From Gillisella vitis (GTDB lineage Bacteria; Pseudomonadota; Alphaproteobacteria; Rhizobiales; Rhizobiaceae), in NCBI RefSeq assembly GCF_001541345.2, contig NZ_LMVL02000011.1:1-64000 (forward strand): 64,000 nt of DNA. The letters run 5' to 3'. Below are positions 13,840 through 23,600 of this stretch, one piece after another. Made by a program: the position numbers and the translations under genes. The notes below the pieces were generated by a model. That model was given only the letters and a program-made list of their open reading frames with translations, made no database searches and was not told the DNA's origin. The stretch's first letter is position 1. Each line of letters starts with the position of its first letter.

Positions 13840-14703
13840 CTACAGTGTCGCCCTCCTGGCTCCAGTCACGCAGGCAACGACCGCAAGCGTGGTGATCAGC
13901 ATGGAGGCGCTGACGGTCTCGTGGAGAAGGGCGGCGGCGAGCGCCAGGCCGAAAAACGGTTGCAGCAATTGCAATTGACCGATGGCGGCAATGCCGCCTT
14001 GGGCAAGGCCGCGATACCAGAAGATGAAGCCGATCAACATGCTAAACAGCGAGACATAACCGAGACCGAGCCAGGCGCCGGCGGTGACACCACTCAGCGT
14101 TTGCGGCAGGGTGAGGGCGGCGGCCACGACGCTGATGGGCAAGGCCAGCGTCAGCGCCCAGCAGATCACCTGCCAGCCGCCCAGCCGGCGCGATAGTCTT
14201 GCGCCTTCGGCATAGCCAAGGCCGCAAATCAGGATGGCGAGGACCATCAGTAGGTCGCCATAGGATGCAGTGGCGGCCCCCTGAGACAGGGCAAAGCCGA
14301 TCACCAGCGCGCTACCGAGGCCGGAAAACAGCCAGAAGATCGGCCGCGGACGCTCACCGCCACGCAGAACGGCAAAAAGGGCGGTTGAAAGTGGTAATAA
14401 CGCTATGAAAACCAGCGAACGGGCCGAGGGTATATGCTGCAATGCATAGGCCGTCAGCAAGGGAAAGCCAATCACCACGCAGAGTGAGACCATGGCGAGC
14501 GCTGCGATCTCCGCAAGGTTGGGTTTAGCCGGGCGAAAAATCAGAAGCAGGCCGCAGCCGAGCAAACCGGCTATGCTGGCGCGGGCGACGGTTAGAAAAA
14601 CCGGGTCGAAACTGCCGATCGCAGCCCGGGTTGCCGGGAGCGAACCGCTGAAGATCAGCATGCCCAGAAAACCATTGATCAGCCCGCTCGTCGTCTTGTT
14701 CAT
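13840..14703 (-). CDS. EamA/DMT-superfamily transporter
   Basis: A 287-residue inner-membrane protein with about ten hydrophobic helices in two EamA repeats, typical of drug/metabolite exporters. The ATG at 14703 follows AGGAG with 8-base spacing; upstream extensions of the frame are rejected. It is divergent from a MocR-type regulator (14814). That arrangement commonly means the regulator controls the transporter and that the substrate is an amino acid or amine. The substrate is not deducible. Confidence 0.85.
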   Translation of the reverse strand: MNKTTSGLINGFLGMLIFSGSLPATRAAIGSFDPVFLTVARASIAGLLGCGLLLIFRPAKPNLAEIAALAMVSLCVVIGFPLLTAYALQHIPSARSLVFIALLPLSTALFAVLRGGERPRPIFWLFSGLGSALVIGFALSQGAATASYGDLLMVLAILICGLGYAEGARLSRRLGGWQVICWALTLALPISVVAAALTLPQTLSGVTAGAWLGLGYVSLFSMLIGFIFWYRGLAQGGIAAIGQLQLLQPFFGLALAAALLHETVSASMLITTLAVVACVTGARRATL

Positions 14704-14813
14704 GTGATGCTCCTGTTTTTGGTGTTCTTGCGCCGAGGTGATGGATATGCCAGAGACGGTGCAATACAATTTTGCCAAACTGTTATGGGTGTTCGGGCAA
14801 TACAGAGGCGATG

Positions 14814-16214
14814 ATGAGCGATTTGGACGCGCAGGGAACAAGCCGGATCGAGACGGTAATGGCGGCTATCCGCACGCGCATTTCCTCCCGAAGCCTGGCG
14901 ACGGGCGCGCGACTGCCCTCTGTGCGCGGCTTTGCCAAGACCATGCAGGTCTCGGTTTCCACAGTGGTGGAGGCTTACGAACGGTTGGCGGCGGAAGGGT
15001 TGATCCGCTCGCGGCCGGGCTCCGGGTTTTTCGTGGCGGCTCCCTTGGCTCCTCTGTCCTTGACCAATCTCGGGCCTCGGCTGGAGCGGGAGATCGATCC
15101 TTTCTGGGTCTCTCGCCAGTCGCTGGAAACCCGTGGCGATATGCTGAAGCCGGGATGTGGCTGGCTGCCGCCCGATTGGTTGCCGCAGGCAGCTCTTCGC
15201 CGCGCCATGCGCATCCTTGGCCGTGCCGATGGTGCGGTGTTGACCGATTACGGTTCGCCTCTAGGCTTGCCAGGGCTTCGGCAATTGCTGTCACGGCGGA
15301 TGGCCGATCATGGGCTGACGGTTGCGGCGGACGCGATCATGCTGACGGAATCGGGGACCCATGCCATCGATCTGGTCTGCCGGTTTTTTCTGGAGCCGGG
15401 TGATTGCGTTCTGGTCGATGATCCCTGCTATTTCAACTTTCACGCCCTGCTGCGGGCGCACCGTGCCAATATAGTCAGCGTGCCTTATCTTGCGGATGGG
15501 CCGGATCTGGAGGCCTTCGCAGCCATTGTCGAGACGCATAAGCCGCGGCTTTATATTACCAATTCGGGCGTGCATAATCCCACCGGTGCAAGCCTTTCTG
15601 CGGTCAATGCCCATCGGCTACTGACCCTTGCCGACCGGGCCGACCTGACCATCGTCGAGGATGATATTTTTGCCGATTTCGAAGATGTCGCGTCCGCGAG
15701 GCTGTCGGCCTTCGATGGATTGAACCGGGTGGTGCAGATCGGCAGTTTTTCCAAGACATTGTCGGCCTCGGTGCGCTGCGGTTATATCGCCGCCCGGCGC
15801 GACTGGATCGAGGGACTGACCGACTTGAAGATTGCCACCAGTTTTGGTGGTGGGCGGCTTTCCGCCGAGCTGGTGTTGGCTGTGCTGACGGATGGTGGCT
15901 ATCGTAAACATCTTGAAGGGCTGAAAACCCGGCTGGCCGCAGCGCGCAGCACTGTGGCGGCGGAGTTGTCGTCGCTTGGCTTCACGCCCTGGCTCCAGCC
16001 GAAGGCGGGACTTTTTCTGTGGTGTCGAATGCCTGATGGGATCGACTCGGGCGCTCTGGCCCGGCACTGCCTGAAGGATGGCGTCATTCTGGCACCCGGC
16101 AATGTCTTCAGCCTGTCACAGAATGCAGGCCGGTTCATGCGTTTCAACGTGGCGCAAACCATGGATGCGAGGGTTCTTGGCTCATTGAAGGCGGGGTTGC
16201 AGCAATTGCGGTGA
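14814..16214 (+). CDS. MocR-family regulator (GntR HTH + aminotransferase-like domain)
   Basis: A 466-residue PLP-dependent transcription factor. A GntR winged helix occupies about residues 1-75 (SLATGARLPSVRGFAKTM, then YERLAAEGLIRSRPGSGFFV), and an aminotransferase fold-type I domain fills the rest. The PLP-lysine motif is visible as GSFSKTLSASVRCGY and the pyridine-N aspartate as VEDDIFADFE. MocR proteins sense amino acids or pyridoxal derivatives. It probably controls the divergent DMT exporter, and their start codons are only about 110 bp apart. Start chosen for AGAGG 5 bases before the second of two adjacent ATGs. Confidence 0.88.
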   Translation: MSDLDAQGTSRIETVMAAIRTRISSRSLATGARLPSVRGFAKTMQVSVSTVVEAYERLAAEGLIRSRPGSGFFVAAPLAPLSLTNLGPRLEREIDPFWVSRQSLETRGDMLKPGCGWLPPDWLPQAALRRAMRILGRADGAVLTDYGSPLGLPGLRQLLSRRMADHGLTVAADAIMLTESGTHAIDLVCRFFLEPGDCVLVDDPCYFNFHALLRAHRANIVSVPYLADGPDLEAFAAIVETHKPRLYITNSGVHNPTGASLSAVNAHRLLTLADRADLTIVEDDIFADFEDVASARLSAFDGLNRVVQIGSFSKTLSASVRCGYIAARRDWIEGLTDLKIATSFGGGRLSAELVLAVLTDGGYRKHLEGLKTRLAAARSTVAAELSSLGFTPWLQPKAGLFLWCRMPDGIDSGALARHCLKDGVILAPGNVFSLSQNAGRFMRFNVAQTMDARVLGSLKAGLQQLR

Positions 16215-16294
16215 AGGGTACGGCGCGTTCAGAGCGCTGTCAGCAATGATCATCATAGATGGTGTCAGAAGAAACCCAATCAGGAGTTTACATC

Positions 16295-16726
16295 ATGATG
16301 TTCAAGACCGGTCTTTACGCAGCCCTTATTGCAACGAGCCTTACGGCATCGGTGGCTTTTGCGGCTGAAACCCAGATCAAGGTCACCGAAACGGGTGAGG
16401 GTGGTGGCGCCATGGGGCTGAAGATGGAGCCTGCAACGGTTGCCGCTGGTCCGGCGGTGTTCCACGTTCATAACGATGCCATGTCGGAAGACCATGAGAT
16501 GATCGTGGTAAAGCTGGCGACGCCGGATGCCAAGATCCCGCTCGATACGGCCAAGCACCGCGTTGACGAAAAGAAGCTGAAGAGCCTTGGTGAAGTGTCG
16601 GATTTGAAGCCCGGCGCCGATGGCAAGCTTAAGGTAACGTTGAAGCCAGGCAGCTACCTGGTGTTCTGCAATATCAAGGGCCATTACGAGGCCGGTATGC
16701 AGGGTAAGCTGACTGTTACACCCTGA
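16295..16726 (+). CDS. Periplasmic cupredoxin (plastocyanin/azurin-like)
   Basis: A 143-residue secreted protein: signal peptide to about VAFA-AE, then a single cupredoxin domain. Type-1 copper ligands are visible near the C-terminus as C125, H130 and M135 (FCNIKGHYEAGM), with an upstream His (H67 in SEDHEM) as the fourth ligand. Such proteins carry electrons or bind copper in the periplasm. The ATG at 16295 (or the next ATG, 16298) follows AGGAG. Monocistronic with its own terminator. Confidence 0.85.
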   Translation: MMFKTGLYAALIATSLTASVAFAAETQIKVTETGEGGGAMGLKMEPATVAAGPAVFHVHNDAMSEDHEMIVVKLATPDAKIPLDTAKHRVDEKKLKSLGEVSDLKPGADGKLKVTLKPGSYLVFCNIKGHYEAGMQGKLTVTP

Positions 16727-16762
16727 TCGGCATCCGATAATCTGGTTGCCTCTTAATGATAG

Positions 16763-16785
16763 GCCCGCAGCGATGCGGGCTTTTT
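16763..16785 (+). terminator. Rho-independent terminator after the cupredoxin gene
   Basis: Stem GCCCGCA/TGCGGGC with a 4-base loop followed by TTTTT at 16781-16785, 37 bp after the stop codon. Confidence 0.9.
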
Positions 16786-16911
16786 CATGCCTGCATCTCG
16801 GGCCGTTGTGGGAGTATGATGTTTCATTTTGGACGAGCTTTTCCACTGACGGCGCCAACCTTTTAGAAACTCTTAACGACGATAATGCCGCCATTCGACA
16901 AGGAGTAAAAC

Positions 16912-17733
16912 ATGGCGGCTAGAAAAGCAGCGGGAGGGGCAAGGCGCGGGGGCGCAAACAAACGCCGGTCATCCGGTGGGGCAAGAGCAAAACGGGCAGG
17001 GGCGGGCGGCAGCCTTTGGCCATGGTTTGGGGCGCTTGTTGTGGTGGTGGCTGGCGTTTCGGCCTATGACCACCGCAAGGAATTGCCGGGACTGATCGAC
17101 AAGACGTTCGGGACCGGCGGCAAATATATCGCCCAATTAGAGGGCCATTCGTCCCGCGAAACCAGTAGCCGCAGCGAGACTGGCCCGATTCCACCCGCAA
17201 GCGTTCCAACGCCGATGGCACGCAGGCTCGATCCGACGCCACTGCCACCCGCCACGACGATGATCCCGACCGCATCAATGATGCCGCGGTCAAGAGATGA
17301 TAGTCCCTTGCCGCCAGCCACCACGCTGGTACCGGGACAGGTCGTTGCCTCCCTTCAGCCGCGTGGGGTCGATAAGCAGCGAGTTTCCGGCAAATTTTAT
17401 TATTGTGGCACGAGCGGGCTCGACAATTGCGTTGTCGACGGCGACACCTTCTGGGTCAACAAGACCAAGATCCGGGTTGCCGATATCGATGCGCCCGAAA
17501 CCGAACAGGCAAAATGCAAATCCGAGCGCGACCGGGGCTTTGCCGCCAAGGTCCGGTTGCGTGATCTGCTCAGCGCGGGCAGTTTCGATCTGTCTCCCTT
17601 TGGCATGCGGGATGAAGACCAATATGGCCGGAAATTGCGCGTGGTCAGCCGCAATGGCCGCTCACTTGGTGCGATGATGGTCGATGAAGGATTGGTCAGG
17701 CCTTGGACCGGCCATCGCCAGCCCTGGTGCTGA
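16912..17733 (+). CDS. Membrane-anchored thermonuclease (SNc) family protein
   Basis: A 273-residue protein. A very basic Gly/Arg/Ala N-terminus (1-32) leads to one membrane helix (about 35-52), a long Pro/Thr-rich linker with three repeats of a PLPPATT(M/L) motif (about 85-150), and a C-terminal staphylococcal-nuclease domain. The catalytic VDGDTFWV (about residue 176), RVADIDAPET and DQYGRKLR segments are present, so calcium and active-site arginines look conserved. The domain should sit outside the membrane. The extended linker suggests it reaches through the periplasm. Ribosome site AAGGAG precedes the ATG. Confidence 0.88.
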   Translation: MAARKAAGGARRGGANKRRSSGGARAKRAGAGGSLWPWFGALVVVVAGVSAYDHRKELPGLIDKTFGTGGKYIAQLEGHSSRETSSRSETGPIPPASVPTPMARRLDPTPLPPATTMIPTASMMPRSRDDSPLPPATTLVPGQVVASLQPRGVDKQRVSGKFYYCGTSGLDNCVVDGDTFWVNKTKIRVADIDAPETEQAKCKSERDRGFAAKVRLRDLLSAGSFDLSPFGMRDEDQYGRKLRVVSRNGRSLGAMMVDEGLVRPWTGHRQPWC

Positions 17734-18221
17734 GAGAGTTTGCTAGGGAAAAGTGGAACGCGAGTTTCCCGAAAAGACAGAAGAAGCGAGAGTTTGTCTG
17801 GTTCAATATGGACCTGACAGACTCTAAAGTGCTGTTTCTATCATCAAGAATGGGCCTGACCATCAGCTATTGACGGTTGGTGACCCTTGCTGTGCCGTCG
17901 GTTCAATCTGAACCTGACACACTCTGGATGTTTTTTCTGTGCCGTTGTGAGTTTTGCACGTAAATGTTGTGCCGTTTCGTGTCGCACGCCTCCAAAACTT
18001 GCCAGTCTTGCCACTTTTGCGCCATCTGCACGACATCAGATCGTAACACCTTGGCTTTATGCTTTCCTCCATAAGCAGAGAATAAAAAACTTTTGGAACT
18101 CATGGAGCAAAATCCGGTTTGCGGCGTTCCTAATTGTTTGCTGACTTCAAAGAAGCCTAAGGCAAAGATTGCGCGGCACGCACAGCACGGACAAAGGGAG
18201 AAAAGACCAGTGACCTACGAT
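17734..18221. other. Intergenic region with a repeated 26-bp box
   Basis: A 26-bp sequence starting GGTTCAAT lies at 17800-17825 and again at 17900-17925, exactly 100 bp apart, with 23 of 26 bases identical (both end CACTCT or GACTCT). The boxes may be operator-like or degenerate copies of a dispersed rhizobial repeat. No gene is convincing until the small ORF at 18222. Confidence 0.5.
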
Positions 18222-18434
18222 ATGACTGACCTGACCATGTCCGAAGTTCTCAAGGACCCAATGATCCGTCAGCTCTTGCGGGCAGACGGAGTATCTCTCA
18301 GCGCGTTTGCCGTCCTGCTGGATGATGCGGCCCGCCAGCGTAATCTGGGCTTGCGTTGCCGCAAAGCAGGCGTTCCCGCAGCCCATGTGATCGACAGTCT
18401 TTCCCATGTGCAGGGACCAGCCGACTGCCTGTAA
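18222..18434 (+). CDS. Small conserved-looking protein of unknown function
   Basis: A 70-residue soluble protein beginning MTDLTMSEVLKDPMIRQLLRADG, a pattern familiar from short rhizobial hypothetical proteins of about this length. A GTG at 18210 with GGGAGA upstream is an equally good start and would add four residues. The longer frame back to 18093 has a poor start. Mainly helical, no membrane segment or known motif. Confidence 0.6.
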   Translation: MTDLTMSEVLKDPMIRQLLRADGVSLSAFAVLLDDAARQRNLGLRCRKAGVPAAHVIDSLSHVQGPADCL

Positions 18435-18573
18435 CGTTTGACGTAACCTGTGCCAGCAGCTCCGTTTTCAATGGCCGCTTTTATTCTGCCGCGATGACCA
18501 CGCAAGGCTCGCGGCAGTTTCGTCTTCTACCACGATTCATGGTCTGAAGTTGAGGCGAGCGTAAGGGTTGGCG

Positions 18574-19059
18574 ATGAAGATGGCTCGGTTGTTTTTGGCG
18601 CTGTCCGTGGCTGCCATTGGTTCTGTAACAGTTGTCTATGCCGCAGGCGCCAAGGAAGCGGCCCAGCCGCAGTTTTCATCGGTCAAGGGGCGATGCCTGC
18701 GGGTTTCCATCGGTGATCAGGATCTGACAAAGGCCTGTTCTTCTGAAATTGGCCGCAGCCTGCATAGTGATGGCCGCTCCGGCCTTTATTTCTTCATGGG
18801 CACCACGCATATCATTACCTTCACCGGCATTCCCTCCAAGGACAAGCCGCGCGACAAGAGCCAGATTGAGACGCTCAAGCTGGACGAAGTCATCCTCAAT
18901 GACGGAAGCACCAAGAGTGGCTTGCAGCGGATCGCTGCGAATGGCGCCTGCAATACCAGCCAGATCAATAATGACCGGTTTCTGGTGGCCTGCACCGGCA
19001 CGTTGCAAAAAGGTACGAAATTCTCGGCCAGTTTCGAAATCGACAAGTCGATGAAATAG
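18574..19059 (+). CDS. Secreted protein of unknown function
   Basis: A 161-residue exported protein: signal peptide MKMARLFLALSVAAIGSVTVVYA, then a mostly beta domain with four cysteines (near residues 41, 55, 126 and 140) that could form two disulphides. A GLYFFMGTTHIITFTG core is followed by a Lys/Asp-rich segment. No enzymatic motif. The start ATG follows AAGG with 7-base spacing; a TTG at 18568 is less likely. Periplasmic location is inferred from the signal peptide. Confidence 0.7.
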   Translation: MKMARLFLALSVAAIGSVTVVYAAGAKEAAQPQFSSVKGRCLRVSIGDQDLTKACSSEIGRSLHSDGRSGLYFFMGTTHIITFTGIPSKDKPRDKSQIETLKLDEVILNDGSTKSGLQRIAANGACNTSQINNDRFLVACTGTLQKGTKFSASFEIDKSMK

Positions 19060-19060
19060 A

Positions 19061-19104
19061 GCATTTCCAGGAAAAGTGTGTAGCGGTTTTCCGTCCGGAA
19101 ATGC
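19061..19104. repeat. REP-like palindrome
   Basis: Nested inverted repeat: outer arms GCATTTCC (19061-19068) and GGAAATGC (19097-19104), inner GGAAAA/TTTTCC. It starts just after the stop of the secreted-protein gene. Sequences of this type recur in rhizobial intergenic regions. Confidence 0.55.
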
Positions 19105-19121
19105 GGAAATGACTTTGATAA

Positions 19122-19144
19122 CCCGCCTTCGGACAGAAGGCGGG
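19122..19144 (+). terminator. Terminator-like hairpin
   Basis: Perfect 8-bp stem CCCGCCTT/AAGGCGGG with a 7-base loop, between convergent genes. The following CTTATA is a weak U-tract. Confidence 0.5.
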
Positions 19145-19172
19145 CTTATAATGGGTGATGGTCGCTATAGAA

Positions 19173-20429
19173 TTACACGTCCAGCGGATATTCCTGGATG
19201 ACCTTGGTTAGGCTGCCTTCGGCTGGAAACAGCGGAATAAGGCAGGCTTGAAGGGCGTGATAGATGTCGCCCTTGCCCGGGAATAGGCTGTTTGATGGTA
19301 CGAGGTCTTCCGTCATCTCTTCGTGCCAGCCGCCGAATTGCTTGTCGATGGTGTTGTTGGCGATGAAATTCCAGATCTTGCGGTAGTTTTCCTCGTTCAG
19401 GTCGCGGCCCTGGTGCTGGTTGAGGTAATGGGCAGCACCGGCGGCCTCGCAAAGCGGCCACCACAGTTTGAAGGTCTTGGCGGGCACGTTGTCCCAGTCC
19501 AGCGTATAGTAAAAGCCGCCTTTCTTGCGGTCCCAGCCCAGCAACATCGATTGGTAGAACAAGCCGCTGGCTGCTTCCGGCATCCAGTCGTGCTGCTTGC
19601 CCGTCAGCACCCAGAGCTGCAACACCAGGCGCGCCCATTCCAGCCAGTGACCGGGCGTGGTGCCGGCAGGGCGAAACATTTCATTGGGGTGATAGTAATT
19701 GCGGTCCACCACCCATTCCTCATCGAAATGTTCGGCAACGCGGAAAGCTTCTTCGCGGGCGCGCCGGTTGATGATCAGATCGGCGATCCGGGTGGCCTTG
19801 TCGAGATAATGCTGCTCGCCGGTTGCCTCGAAAGCGGCCATCAGCGCTTCAGTCAGGTGCATGTTTGAATTCTGGCCGCGATAGCCGGCGACCGGCTGCC
19901 AATCCTGCGAAAATTCCTCGGCAATGGCGCCGTGGCGCTCCTCCCAGAATTTGGTCTCCAGCACCTCGGTAATATCTTCCAGCATCCGGTCGGCCAGTGG
20001 ATGGCCGACGGCTTTGGCGGAGGAGGCGGCCAGCAGCACGAAAGCATGGCCATAGCCCTGCTTGGAGCCATCGGCGACGCCATCGTCGTTCAATTGCCAG
20101 ACATAGCCGCCGTTCTTCTCGTCACGATGTTTGCGCCACAGATAACGCATGCCGTGATCCACCACATCGGCAGCGCCGGGACGGCCCAGCAGATCGCCGA
20201 TGGCATAGCAATGCACCATGCGGGCGCTGGCATGGATGCCGCGCACCGGATTGTCTGTCGTCAATGGTGTGCCGTCGCGGGCAAGATCGTAGAAGCCGCC
20301 CTTGGGGTTGATTGCCGCTGTCTGGAAGAAATCAAACAGGCCATCGGCCTGATCCAGCAGCCATTTGCGATGGTAAGGCCGTCCGCTCCATTGGTCAGCC
20401 AGCGGTTTTCCTTGATTGACGTTCGACAT
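19173..20429 (-). CDS. AGE-family sugar epimerase/isomerase (mannose isomerase-like)
   Basis: A 418-residue enzyme of the N-acylglucosamine 2-epimerase superfamily, an (alpha/alpha)6 barrel. Typical segments include PVRGIHASARMVHCYAIG, the YGHAFVLLAAS helix, RGQNSNMHLTEALMAA and the C-terminal FGGWHEEMTEDL. The spaced histidines (in GYGHAF, NMHLTE, TPGHWLEW and GGWHEE) are those used for sugar binding and proton transfer. The family interconverts mannose and fructose or acts on N-acyl-glucosamine; the length and lack of an ATP site favour a mannose-isomerase type. The ATG at 20429 follows GGAGG. Confidence 0.82.
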   Translation of the reverse strand: MSNVNQGKPLADQWSGRPYHRKWLLDQADGLFDFFQTAAINPKGGFYDLARDGTPLTTDNPVRGIHASARMVHCYAIGDLLGRPGAADVVDHGMRYLWRKHRDEKNGGYVWQLNDDGVADGSKQGYGHAFVLLAASSAKAVGHPLADRMLEDITEVLETKFWEERHGAIAEEFSQDWQPVAGYRGQNSNMHLTEALMAAFEATGEQHYLDKATRIADLIINRRAREEAFRVAEHFDEEWVVDRNYYHPNEMFRPAGTTPGHWLEWARLVLQLWVLTGKQHDWMPEAASGLFYQSMLLGWDRKKGGFYYTLDWDNVPAKTFKLWWPLCEAAGAAHYLNQHQGRDLNEENYRKIWNFIANNTIDKQFGGWHEEMTEDLVPSNSLFPGKGDIYHALQACLIPLFPAEGSLTKVIQEYPLDV

Positions 20430-20465
20430 ATCATCCTCCACGCGGTACAAAATCGCCCGTGTCTA

Positions 20466-20518
20466 TACTGCATAATGGACAAAATCGAAATCGATTTAAG
20501 GAGAAAATTATCCAGCAG
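20466..20518. repeat. Decayed half of a RIME-like element
   Basis: TACTGCATAAT at the left and AATTATCCAGCAG at the right resemble the second hairpin of the complete RIME-like elements in this window, with mismatches. The other palindrome is not recognisable. It lies just upstream of the sugar isomerase gene. Confidence 0.5.
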
Positions 20519-20627
20519 CCATAGAGTGTTACCGGTCCGTTCACCCTTTATGATAGACTGTGCCGCAATGCGTTTGGAAGCCGCCGTGCCGCCTGACTGG
20601 CACAAGCAAATGACGGGCCGCATATTG

Positions 20628-20647
20628 ACATAAACATATCTTTATGT
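20628..20647. promoter_or_regulatory. Predicted ArsR-type (SahR-like) operator upstream of metH
   Basis: ACATAAA and TTTATGT form a perfect 7-bp inverted repeat around CATATC, 39 bp before the metH ATG. Read on the opposite strand, 19 of its 20 bases match the site at 56289-56308 upstream of the ArsR-methyltransferase gene. Short AT-rich palindromes are typical ArsR-family operators. Confidence 0.75.
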
Positions 20648-20686
20648 GATTGGGTACGTAACCCTGGGAATGGAAGGAAGTCGCTC

Positions 20687-23600
20687 ATGCTCGATCAATT
20701 GTTTGGACGTGAAGGGGCGAACCGCGACGGCGCAGAGATCCTCAAAGCTCTGCAACAGGCGGCGCGTGAGCGTATTCTGATCCTCGACGGGGCCATGGGC
20801 ACGGAAATTCAGGGCCTTGGTCTGGATGAGGATGACTTTCGCGGCGAGCGCTTCATTGGTTGTGCTTGCCACCAGAAGGGCAATAATGACCTTCTGATTC
20901 TCAGCCAGCCGGAAGCTATTGAAGATATTCATTTTCGCTACGCCATGGCGGGAGCGGATATTGTTGAGACCAACACATTCTCTTCGACCCGCATCGCCCA
21001 GGCGGATTACGAAATGGAAGGCGCGGTCTACGATCTCAACAAGCATGGGGCGCAGGTCGTGCGCCGCGCAATTCTTCGTGCCGAGCGCGAAGACGGCAAG
21101 CGCCGCTTTGTGGCGGGTGCGATTGGCCCAACCAACCGCACGGCGTCGATCTCGCCCGATGTCAACAATCCTGGCTACCGTGCTGTTTCTTTCGATGATT
21201 TGCGCCTTGCCTATGGCGAGCAGATCGATGGCTTGATTGATGGCGGTGCCGATCTCATCCTGATCGAGACGATTTTTGACACGTTGAACGCCAAGGCAGC
21301 GATTTTTGCCTGCGAGGAGCGTTTCCTTGCCAAGGGCATTCGCTTGCCGGTGATGATATCAGGCACGATTACCGACCTTTCTGGCCGCACCCTGTCTGGC
21401 CAAACGCCATCGGCTTTCTGGAATTCTGTGCGCCATGCCAAGCCCTTCACCATTGGCCTGAACTGCGCCTTGGGTGCCGATGCCATGCGCCCGCATTTGC
21501 AGGAACTGTCTGGCATTGCTGATACGTTCGTTTCCGCTTACCCCAATGCCGGTTTGCCGAATGAATTTGGTCAGTATGACCAAAGCCCGGAATACATGGC
21601 GAAATTGGTGGAAGGCTTCGCTGAGGAAGGCATCGTCAACGTGGTTGGCGGCTGCTGCGGCTCCACACCTGCGCATATTGCGGCCATTGCAGAGGCGGTG
21701 AAGGGCAAGACGCCACGCAAGCCCGCAGAGCATCGCCCGTTCATGTCGCTTTCGGGTCTTGAGCCTTTTGAGCTGACGAAGGAAATTCCATTCGTCAACG
21801 TGGGTGAGCGCACCAACGTCACTGGTTCTGCCAAGTTCCGCAAGCTGATCACTGCTGGCGATTACAACGCGGCCCTCGTTGTGGCCCGCGATCAGGTGGA
21901 AAACGGCGCGCAGATCATCGACATCAATATGGATGAGGGCCTGATCGATTCAGAAAAGGCCATGGTTGAATTCCTCAACCTGATTGCTGCTGAACCCGAT
22001 ATTGCCCGTGTTCCGGTCATGATCGACTCATCCAAGTTCCAGATCATCGAATCCGGCCTGAAATGCGTGCAGGGCAAGGCCATCGTCAACTCCATCTCGC
22101 TGAAGGAAGGCGAAGAGAGTTTTGTCGCCCATGCTAAATTGATCCGCAATTACGGAGCCGCTGTTGTCGTCATGGCCTTTGACGAGCAGGGGCAGGCGGA
22201 TACCTATGAGCGCAAGGTGGAAATCTGTTCCCGCGCTTACAAGATCCTCACCGAAGAAGCGGGTTTTGCGCCGGAAGACATTATCTTCGACCCCAATGTG
22301 TTTGCTGTTGCCACGGGCATTGAAGAGCACAACAATTACGGCGTCGATTTCATCGAGGCCACCCGAACCATCCGCCAGCGCATGCCGCTGGTGCATATTT
22401 CCGGCGGTGTTTCCAACCTGTCCTTCTCGTTCCGTGGCAATGAGCCGGTGCGTGAAGCGATGCATGCCGTGTTCCTCTACCACGCCATTCAGGCGGGGAT
22501 GGATATGGGCATTGTCAACGCTGGCCAGCTGGCGGTGTATGAAAGCATTGATGCAGAACTGCGGGAGGCCTGCGAAGACGTGGTGCTGAACCGCCGTGAA
22601 GACGGCACGGAACGGCTGCTGGAGATTGCCGAACGCTATCGCGGTACGGGCGAGGCCAAGGCGCGTGTGCAGGATATGTCTTGGCGTGAACTGCCCGTGG
22701 CCAAGCGGCTGGAACACGCTTTGGTCAATGGCATTACCGAATTTATCGATGCCGATACCGAGGAAGCACGCCAGGCGGCGGCGCGTCCGCTCCACGTCAT
22801 TGAAGGTCCGCTGATGGCGGGGATGAATGTGGTCGGTGACCTGTTTGGCGCGGGTAAAATGTTCCTGCCGCAGGTGGTAAAATCCGCCCGCGTGATGAAG
22901 CAGGCCGTGGCCGTGCTGCTGCCCTACATGGAAGAAGAAAAGCGCGCCAATGGCGGCACGGGCGAGCGCGAAGCCGCAGGAAAAATCCTGATGGCCACCG
23001 TAAAGGGCGATGTGCATGACATTGGCAAAAACATTGTCGGCGTGGTTTTGGCCTGCAACAATTACGAAATCATCGATCTTGGCGTGATGGTGCCTGCGGC
23101 CAAGATTCTGGAAGTGGCGATCAAGGAAAATGTCGATATCATCGGCCTTTCCGGCCTGATCACCCCATCGCTGGACGAAATGGTGCATGTGGCGGCGGAG
23201 ATGCAGCGCCAAGGCTTTAACGTGCCGCTGCTGATTGGCGGTGCCACCACCAGCCGCGTGCATACGGCGGTAAAAATCCATCCGCAATATCAGAAGGGCC
23301 AAGCGGTCTACGTGCTGGATGCCAGCCGCGCCGTGGGCGTTGTCTCGTCCTTGCTGTCGCCCGATACCCGCGACACCACCATTGAAACCCTACGGGCTGA
23401 GTATGCCAAGGTGGCCGATGCGCATGCCCGTGCGGAGCTGGAAAAGCAACGCCTGCCGATTGCCCGCGCCCGCGCCAATGCCGCCAAGGTGGATTGGGCC
23501 AGCTACAAGCCGAAAAAGCCGAGCTTCACCGGCATCAAGGTATTTGAGGATTACGACCTTAGGGAATTGGCGAAATATATCGACTGGACACCTTTCTTCC

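Noticed and set aside
22028-23302. 424-codon minus-strand frame opposite metH, and similar long frames opposite other GC-rich genes (35275-36339 plus, 23612-24739 minus, 9428-10075 minus)
   Set aside because: These are antisense shadows of strongly coding genes, rich in His, Gln and Arg, with no ribosome site and no domain.
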